A stretch of DNA of 64,000 nucleotides from Mycolicibacterium hodleri (GTDB taxonomy: Bacteria; Actinomycetota; Actinomycetes; Mycobacteriales; Mycobacteriaceae): contig NZ_RCZG01000004.1 in assembly GCF_006439015.1 (NCBI RefSeq), positions 310,001-374,000 of the forward strand. The letters are read 5' to 3'. Below the pieces are notes generated by a model. It was given only the letters and a program-made list of their open reading frames with translations. It did not search any database and was not told where the DNA came from. Below are positions 57,974 to 64,000 of the stretch, one piece after another. Every line of letters begins with the position of its first letter. Position 1 is the stretch's first letter. The translations under genes and the position numbers were made by a program.

Positions 57974-59250
57974 CGCAGAGAGAATCCGCCGACGACGGCG
58001 TACACGCCCGCGACCCAGCAGGCGGCGGGAATGACGGCGGCCAACGCGACGTACTCGAGACGGTCGATCGTCCGCGACAGGGCGGGCCCACAGCTCGGTC
58101 GTCGCACGGCGCAGAGACCGACGACGACCAATGCGCAGGCCACTGGACCAGCGCTGTCGTGATGAGAGTCCACCGCGACGTGGAGGCAGGCGGCGATGCT
58201 CGCCAATCCCCCTGCAAGAAGGGCGATTCGACGTGCCGCGTCGACGTGAATCCTGGCCCGCAGGAGTAGCACCCCGCCGATCAGGGCGGTAAAGGTGACG
58301 ATCCTGGCGGTGGCGGGCACGCCCGCATTCTCCGCACCCGCCACGACCAGGACCCCGGCGACGGCGCTTGCGGTGCCACCGGCAAGGAGACCGCTGAGGA
58401 TGGCATGGCCCGTGTGGGCGCGCTTCGTCAGATCGCCGTGCCAGCGGTCGGGTCCGAGGCCCGCCGCGACAACCGACAGCCGCGGCGCGAGCGCCAGCAG
58501 GGCGAGGGCTGCGGTCGAGAGCGCCGCGCCGATGGCGGCAACGGGGATCGGCACCAGCGTCATGATCGCCACCAGCACTGACGACGCCGCGGTCGCCGTC
58601 AGTGCTGGTGACGCACGCCCGGAGAGCCTCATCATCAGCAGTGACGCCGACGCCGCCGCGGTGGCGGCCAAGAAGACGTTCGGTGTCGCTGGACCCGCCG
58701 GCACGGCGAGGAATCCCGTTGCGCAGGAAAGACACACCACCGCAAGGCTCGGCGCTGTGGGGTAGCCGGTGGCTATCGTCATCCCCGCCGCGCAGGCCGC
58801 ACCCACGGCGGCGATGATCGCATTCACCGTCGCCGTCTCGGAGCCGGCCGTCCAGGACAGCGCCACCGCGGCCAGGGCTGCGGCGAGCACGCATATCGTG
58901 CCGGGAAGGAACCGGTCGACGTAACACCCGGAGTCATCGGAGGCACTTGCCTCGTGGTATGCGGACCGGCGCAGGGGTCCCAGCGCTGGTGCATCGTCGG
59001 GGGTGAGGATCAGGAGCTCGCCATCTCGAACGCCGTTGTCGGTCAACGACAATGATTCCTCCAAGATCCCGCCGGGCAGGCGATTCAGACGCCAACGGCG
59101 GACCTCGCCGCCGGGAAAAACACGGTCGTCGACCAGCTCGACGAGGGCAGGCAGTAAGGCTCCGACCGGTGCGCCCGACGGCAGCGCGACGTCGACCGCC
59201 ACCGGGTCGCCGTCGCGATCGGCCTGAATGCAGACTCTGGATACTGACAC
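57970..59250 (-). CDS. eccD4: ESX-4 membrane channel protein EccD4
   Basis: 426 residues. The first 80 or so form the ubiquitin-like domain of EccD (VAVDVALPSGAPVGALLPAL; LSLTDNGVRDGELLILTPDD). The rest is a series of about 10-11 hydrophobic segments (GTICVLAAALAAVALSW; ALVVVGLCAVRRP; YVALAAVIPAACWVAGVYAV), the dimeric pore-forming EccD. It is divergent from eccC4 and first in an operon with mycP4. Confidence 0.94.
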   Translation of the reverse strand: MSVSRVCIQADRDGDPVAVDVALPSGAPVGALLPALVELVDDRVFPGGEVRRWRLNRLPGGILEESLSLTDNGVRDGELLILTPDDAPALGPLRRSAYHEASASDDSGCYVDRFLPGTICVLAAALAAVALSWTAGSETATVNAIIAAVGAACAAGMTIATGYPTAPSLAVVCLSCATGFLAVPAGPATPNVFLAATAAASASLLMMRLSGRASPALTATAASSVLVAIMTLVPIPVAAIGAALSTAALALLALAPRLSVVAAGLGPDRWHGDLTKRAHTGHAILSGLLAGGTASAVAGVLVVAGAENAGVPATARIVTFTALIGGVLLLRARIHVDAARRIALLAGGLASIAACLHVAVDSHHDSAGPVACALVVVGLCAVRRPSCGPALSRTIDRLEYVALAAVIPAACWVAGVYAVVGGFSLR

Positions 59251-59371
59251 CGGATCACCCCCGAGCTAGTGCCACCGCCACCACCGTAACCGCATGCGAT
59301 ACCGGGCTTCGACACGAATATTGGTCCGCTCAGGATGGAACCGAGAACGCCCTCGCAGCGTCCATTGATCG

Positions 59372-62300
59372 ATGGAACTCTCAGGCTCACGCCGTCTCCC
59401 TCGTCTGCCGCCACCGCCGTTCGACGACGGGGCGGTCATCGTGAAGAAGCCACCCGACGTGCCGAAGGATCCGCCTGCGAACCTCGTCGGCAAGCTGTTG
59501 CCGGTCACGATGCTCCTCGCCATGGGTGGCATGACGGTGCTGTACTTCACCTCGGGAGCGGCATCGGCGCGAAGTCCGATGTTCCTGTTCCTCCCCGTCA
59601 TGATGCTGGTGTCGGTCCTCGGATCCGTCGCCTACCAGTCGAAGGGAGCGCGCCGCGGTGGGGAACTCGACGAGAACCGACGCGCCTACCTCCGCTACCT
59701 CGACGACCTGGACCAGGCGCTGACCACAAACGCTGTTGCCCAGCATGCGTCACTTCACTGGAGTCATCCCGACCCAGCGTCGTCCTGGACGCTGGTCGGC
59801 GGCCCGCGCATGTGGGAACGCCGCCCCGGCCACGCGGACTTCTGTCAGGTACGGATCGGAGTCGGCGCGGGTCCGCTGGCCACGGACCTGGTGGTGCCCG
59901 AGTGGGGAGACGTCGAATCGCGGGACCCACTGGTCGTGGATGCGATCGACCGCCTGATGGCGGATCGGTCGACGGTGCCGTGCCTACCGGTGACGGCTGA
60001 TCTACTGCTGCATCGGCGTATCGCCGTGGAGGGGGCAGTCTGTTCGGCACGGGGGTTGGTGCGGGCAATGGTGTGCCAGCTGGGCGTGTTTCACGGCCCG
60101 GACGTCGTCGCGGTCACCGCCGTCGGCAGTCTGGCCGATCCGCACTGGGACTGGTTGAAATGGCTTCCGCACTATAGGTATTCACGGAACTCCGGCCCGC
60201 ATGGGCATCACGTCGTGATCATCGACGGTGCGTTGGCAGGAGCCGACGCAGACCGCTTCGGAGCGCCGGAGGACAACGTCACGGTGGTGATCATCGGGCA
60301 GGTGACTCTTGACTCCCTGCGGCTCGACGTCGACGACGCGGTGGCCTTCGAGAAGCCCGACTCGTTGACGACGCTGCAGGCGGTGGTGTGTGCCAGGCGG
60401 CTCGCCCCCTTCACCGAGATCACGGCGACGGTGGGAACGTGGACCTGGCCGCAACTGGTGGGCATCGGCGACCCTGAGCGCCTTGACGTCCGGCGGGCGT
60501 GGCGGCCGCGATCGGGCCCTGAACGTCTTCGCGTGGCCATCGGTGCCACCGAGGGCGGCGAGTTGGTCGAACTCGACATCAAAGAGGCGGCACTCGCGGG
60601 CATGGGGCCGCACGGGTTGTGCGTCGGAGCTACGGGATCCGGCAAGTCGGAGCTCCTTCGGACGCTCGTGCTGGGCTTGGCGAGCACACATGGTCCCGAC
60701 GCCTTGAACCTGGTACTGGTCGACTTCAAAGGCGGCGCAACCTTTCTCGGCCTCGAAAGGCTCAGGCACGTCGCGGCCGTCGTGACCAACCTGGCCGAGG
60801 AGGAGCACCTGGTCGCGCGGATGCGCGACGCACTCGCCGGAGAGATGACACGCAGGCAACGGGTGTTGCGGGCCGCGGGTCACTTTCCGAACATCGGTGA
60901 GTATGACGCAGCGCGCGCGAGAGGCGCCGCCCTCGCCCCGCTGCCCGCGCTGTTCATCATCGTCGACGAGTTCTCCGAAATGCTCAGTCAGCATCCGGAC
61001 TTCGCCGAACTGTTCGTGGCCATCGGCCGCGTCGGACGGTCGCTCGGCATGCATCTGCTGTTGGCCAGCCAGCGTCTCGACGACGGGCGACTTCGCGGTC
61101 TGGAGACGCACCTGTCCTATCGCATCTGTCTGAAGACCTTCTCCGCGAATGAGTCACGTGCGGTGCTCGGAACGACCGATGCCCACGAGCTTCCCAGCAC
61201 ACCCGGGGCGGCTCTGCTGAAGACGGCTTCCGGCGAGCTCATCCGATTTCAGACGGCGTTCGTGTCGGGTCCGGTGACGGCCGCGGTCGCGCCACGCGCC
61301 ACCATCCCGCGGCGCTTCACGGCACGTGACGAGGAACCGTCGAGCAGCGGGGACGCCCGCGCCGGTGGCTCGCGCACGCTACTCGACGTCGTGGTGGACG
61401 GTTTGGCCGATCGGGGCGAGCCGGCGCACCGGGTATGGCTTCCGCCGCTGGAGTTGTCGCCGCCGCTCGCAGCTCTGCTCGCCGATGCCGGGTACGCCGG
61501 GCCGCGGCTCGTCATCCCGATCGGACTGGTGGACAACCCCTTTGCGCAGCGACGCGACACCTTGCTGGTCGATCTGCGGTCGGCCGGTGGGAATGTGGCG
61601 ATCGTCGGCGGCCCGCGGTCGGGGAAGACGACCGCCGTGCACACCCTGGTGCTCGGGTTGGCGGCCACCCACGATCCGGACGCGGTGCAGATCTACGGGC
61701 TGGACTTTGGCAGTGGCTCCCTGTCGTCGCTGAGGCCGCTGCCCCACGTGGGAGCGGTTGCGGGCAGGGGGGACCGCGATCTGGCCCGCAGAATCGTGGC
61801 GCATGTTCAAGGGCTCGTCCGTGACCGCGAGACGTCGCGGCGGGTAGGTGATACCGGGGTCGGTACCGACACGTTCCTGGTGATCGACGGATGGGCGGTG
61901 GCACGCCACGAGTTCGATGGCATGGAGGAGGCCGTCACCGCCATTGCTGCACAGGGACTCTCGGTCGGGGTGCACGTCGTCCTCACGGCGTCGCGGTGGG
62001 CCGACGTCCGACCGGCGATGCGGGATCAACTCGGCACCCGCGTCGAATTATGCCTCGCCGACCCTGCTGATTCGGAGATGGACAGGAAGCGCGCACGTCT
62101 GCTCGGGAGCCGCCCCGCAGGTCACGGATTGACACGGGAGGGCCTCGAGTTCGTGATCGCGCCGCCGGAGGGCATCGACGTGGCAGCCCTGGCGGCACGC
62201 CATGCCGGCCGCAAGGCGCCGGCCGTACGGCTTCTCCCGTCGCGAGTTCCGCACGCCGAGGTCGCGATGCTCTCTCCCGATCACGTCGCCATCGGACTGA

Positions 62301-62971
62301 GTGAGGACACGCTACGACCCGTCGCCCTTGACTTCACGGTGTTGCCTCACCTCCTGATCTTCGGCGACAACGAATGCGGCAAAACGGCCACGCTACGTAC
62401 CCTGTGCCGAGAGATCCAGCGGAGCAAGGGGTCCGATGAGGCTCAAGTCCTCATCGTCGACTTCCGCAGGACGCTGCTCGGCGTTCTCGAATCCGACCAT
62501 CTCCTCGGGTACGCGATGTCCACTGCGTCAGCGGAATCCCACGTGGCCACGACGGTGGGGTTGCTCACCGGCAGGCTGCCGGGGGAACACGTCACACAGC
62601 GGCAGTTGCGTGAGCGGTCGTGGTGGTCCGGACCGGACGTCTACGTGGTCGTCGACGACTACGACCTGGTGGCGGGAGCGACCGGCAATCCCCTCCTGCC
62701 GATACTCGACCTGCTGCCGCACTCAAGGGATCTGGGCCTGCACCTGGTGATCGCCCGACGCTCCGGCGGTGCGGCCCGTGCGATGTTCGACCCGATTCTG
62801 GCGCGGCTGCGGGATCTGGGGTGCATGGGCCTGATGATGAGCGCCGCTCCAGACGAGGGAGTTCTACTGGGCTCGGTGCGTCCATCGCCGCTGCCACCGG
62901 GTCGCGGCACGCTGATCCGGCGGGGTCAGACCGATCACCTCGTCCAGGTGTCATGGACGGAGCCACCGTGA
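59372..62971 (+). CDS. eccC4: ESX-4 FtsK/SpoIIIE-type ATPase EccC4
   Basis: 1199 residues. Two membrane helices lie at about 40-85 (LLPVTMLLAMGGMTVLYFTS; MFLFLPVMMLVSVLGSVAYQ). Three ATPase domains follow: Walker A Lys425 (GATGSGKSE), Lys752 (GGPRSGKTT) and Lys1004 (GDNECGKTAT), with Walker B LVDFKGGATFLGL, IYGLDFGSGSL and LIVDFRRTLLGVL. EccC is the motor and substrate receptor; all three domains are on one chain here, as in Rv3447c. Downstream GTGA overlap with the next gene. Confidence 0.95.
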   Translation: MELSGSRRLPRLPPPPFDDGAVIVKKPPDVPKDPPANLVGKLLPVTMLLAMGGMTVLYFTSGAASARSPMFLFLPVMMLVSVLGSVAYQSKGARRGGELDENRRAYLRYLDDLDQALTTNAVAQHASLHWSHPDPASSWTLVGGPRMWERRPGHADFCQVRIGVGAGPLATDLVVPEWGDVESRDPLVVDAIDRLMADRSTVPCLPVTADLLLHRRIAVEGAVCSARGLVRAMVCQLGVFHGPDVVAVTAVGSLADPHWDWLKWLPHYRYSRNSGPHGHHVVIIDGALAGADADRFGAPEDNVTVVIIGQVTLDSLRLDVDDAVAFEKPDSLTTLQAVVCARRLAPFTEITATVGTWTWPQLVGIGDPERLDVRRAWRPRSGPERLRVAIGATEGGELVELDIKEAALAGMGPHGLCVGATGSGKSELLRTLVLGLASTHGPDALNLVLVDFKGGATFLGLERLRHVAAVVTNLAEEEHLVARMRDALAGEMTRRQRVLRAAGHFPNIGEYDAARARGAALAPLPALFIIVDEFSEMLSQHPDFAELFVAIGRVGRSLGMHLLLASQRLDDGRLRGLETHLSYRICLKTFSANESRAVLGTTDAHELPSTPGAALLKTASGELIRFQTAFVSGPVTAAVAPRATIPRRFTARDEEPSSSGDARAGGSRTLLDVVVDGLADRGEPAHRVWLPPLELSPPLAALLADAGYAGPRLVIPIGLVDNPFAQRRDTLLVDLRSAGGNVAIVGGPRSGKTTAVHTLVLGLAATHDPDAVQIYGLDFGSGSLSSLRPLPHVGAVAGRGDRDLARRIVAHVQGLVRDRETSRRVGDTGVGTDTFLVIDGWAVARHEFDGMEEAVTAIAAQGLSVGVHVVLTASRWADVRPAMRDQLGTRVELCLADPADSEMDRKRARLLGSRPAGHGLTREGLEFVIAPPEGIDVAALAARHAGRKAPAVRLLPSRVPHAEVAMLSPDHVAIGLSEDTLRPVALDFTVLPHLLIFGDNECGKTATLRTLCREIQRSKGSDEAQVLIVDFRRTLLGVLESDHLLGYAMSTASAESHVATTVGLLTGRLPGEHVTQRQLRERSWWSGPDVYVVVDDYDLVAGATGNPLLPILDLLPHSRDLGLHLVIARRSGGAARAMFDPILARLRDLGCMGLMMSAAPDEGVLLGSVRPSPLPPGRGTLIRRGQTDHLVQVSWTEPP

Positions 62972-64000
62972 GCGTTGCCGTCATCGTCGTGGGACCCACC
63001 AAGGTCACTGGCCCCGGACTCGTCGATCTCGAGTTAGCAGAGGCGGCAATGCAATCCATCGACGACGACTTGGCGTTGGTCGACGAGCGGGCGATGGACG
63101 TCGATGAGCTGTGGCGAGAGGTGCTCGGATCCGCTACGGGCGGGGCGTGCGACGAGATCGTGTTGATGTGCCCGTCGTGGTGGGCGGTGTCACGTGTCGA
63201 ACGCATCTGTGCCGCGGCCGGAGCATGGTCGGCGGACGTGGCCGTTCTCAGACGCACGGAGGCGCTGACGGTCGCCACGATCGTGGAGGTGGCGCCCGAA
63301 TTCGTCGTCGTGCACGCCGATGGGCAGCGGCACGCCATCGCCCGGGTGAACCCGCCGTCTGCCGTCATCGACGCCGTGGTCGCGTGCGTCGAGGGCCTGG
63401 CCGCCGTGACCATCGACGTGCCCGGCGGCATCGGACTGTTCGGCGCCGACCTTGTTCGTGCCTTGCGCCGGCCCGGCGTCGAGGTGACGATTGCCGGCGA
63501 CCAGTCGCTCGTCCGGGCCGTCCGAGGACTGCACCGTCTGGACCACCGCGGGGCCCTGCCGACCCGGTGGCGGCCGACTCCCCGGGCAGCGGCGGTCGGG
63601 GCGGCGATCCTGTCGGCAAGCGCCTTGGCGGCGCTTGCGATCGGGCTGGACGGCCGCGCGGACGGGCCGCCCGACGTGACCTGGCTCGTCGAGGGGCGGG
63701 TCGCCGTCGAAGTCCCTGCGCAATGGACCGTCGAGAGGATCACCTCGGGTCCGGGCTCGGCGCGGGTGGAGGTGGCTTCGCCGGCGAATCCTCTCGAAGC
63801 GATCCACGTGACTCAGTCCCGGGTGCCCGCCGCGCAGACCCTGGAAGCGGCCGCAGCGTCACTGAGCAATGCCTTGGCCGGGGAGCCCGAGGGGGTCTTC
63901 GTGGATTTCACCGCACGTGGCGAGCGGGCCCACCGTGCCGCCGTCACCTACCGAGAAGTTCGCGCCGACCGAGGCATCGACTGGACGGTGCTCCTGGATG
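62968..64000 (+). CDS. Type VII secretion-associated protein, Rv3446c family (cut by window end)
   Basis: Open frame of 344 codons from a GTG overlapping the eccC4 stop by 4 bases, running off the window. It starts MSVAVIVVGPTKVTGPGLVD. An N-terminal soluble domain (LMCPSWWAVSRVERICAAAG; VDVPGGIGLFGADLVRALRR) is followed at about residue 205-225 by a hydrophobic segment (AAAVGAAILSASALAALAIG) and an extracellular domain (VAVEVPAQWTVERITSG). This matches TIGR03931, the Rv3446c-type protein always next to eccC4. esxU/esxT would be expected beyond the window. Confidence 0.88.
   Translation, partial: MSVAVIVVGPTKVTGPGLVDLELAEAAMQSIDDDLALVDERAMDVDELWREVLGSATGGACDEIVLMCPSWWAVSRVERICAAAGAWSADVAVLRRTEALTVATIVEVAPEFVVVHADGQRHAIARVNPPSAVIDAVVACVEGLAAVTIDVPGGIGLFGADLVRALRRPGVEVTIAGDQSLVRAVRGLHRLDHRGALPTRWRPTPRAAAVGAAILSASALAALAIGLDGRADGPPDVTWLVEGRVAVEVPAQWTVERITSGPGSARVEVASPANPLEAIHVTQSRVPAAQTLEAAAASLSNALAGEPEGVFVDFTARGERAHRAAVTYREVRADRGIDWTVLLD

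Noticed and set aside
57974..58927. Upstream extension of the mycP4 frame
   Set aside because: Lies inside eccD4 in another frame; the ATG overlapping the eccD4 stop starts a signal peptide.

Overview
This window is a high-GC chromosomal segment from a mycobacterium, most likely a fast grower (Mycolicibacterium / M. smegmatis-like). The evidence is the gene order: S10 ribosomal operon, atsA, formylglycine-generating enzyme and lipoprotein, spc operon, sppA, SAM-methyltransferases, secY-adk-map, then mmsA-fadE9-mmsB, rmlB-rmlC, infA-rpmJ-rpsM-rpsK-rpsD-rpoA-rplQ-truA, cutinases and ESX-4. In M. tuberculosis the same blocks lie in two distant places (around Rv0700-Rv0753 and Rv3444-Rv3465); here they are contiguous. 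No tRNA, rRNA, CRISPR array, insertion sequence or complete prophage was seen.

Layout. 1-3000: start of a cytochrome P450 (cut by the window edge), a divergent secreted lipoprotein carboxylesterase and a small secreted protein. 3000-7620: accessory island. A DUF4442 gene appears split, with its 3' end at about 2999-3131 and its 5' end at 7419-7616 (both minus strand). About 4.3 kb of unrelated DNA lies between them, carrying a lectin-like / Vps62-like gene pair. 7620-13590: S10 operon rpsJ to rpsQ, with a promoter and a terminator. 13590-18130: sulfatase atsA, its FGE activator and a lipoprotein, inserted between the S10 and spc operons. 18130-22675: spc operon rplN to rplO, with its own promoter and terminator. 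22680-30300: sppA, three tandem minus-strand SAM-methyltransferases, then secY-adk-map.

30300-35300: two MarR regulators (one divergent from an NmrA-family gene across twin palindromic operators), a GAF histidine kinase / NarL-type regulator pair whose kinase N-terminus is built from a 36-bp tandem repeat, and a HAD-like protein. 35278-38960: valine-degradation operon mmsA-fadE9-mmsB under a 20-bp palindrome. 39001-41375: N-terminally truncated ECF sigma factor, then rmlC and rmlB. 41400-46400: two F420-type LLM oxidoreductases, and an operon of a cyclic-nucleotide-binding-like histidine kinase with a receiver / glutaredoxin-like / thioredoxin-reductase-like fusion protein. 46480-51342: infA to truA translation and transcription cluster. 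51339-53486: three cutinases; 53497-55182: an EamA transporter and a CGNR zinc-finger protein. 55241-64000: ESX-4 type VII secretion (eccB4, mycP4, eccD4, eccC4 and a TIGR03931-like gene cut by the end).

Most of the window is the conserved gene-expression core. The most unusual material is the receiver/Grx/TrxR fusion in which both expected CxxC motifs are absent, the island inside the split DUF4442 gene, and a dispersed GGAGCGAAGCGAC repeat family that enters two coding sequences.
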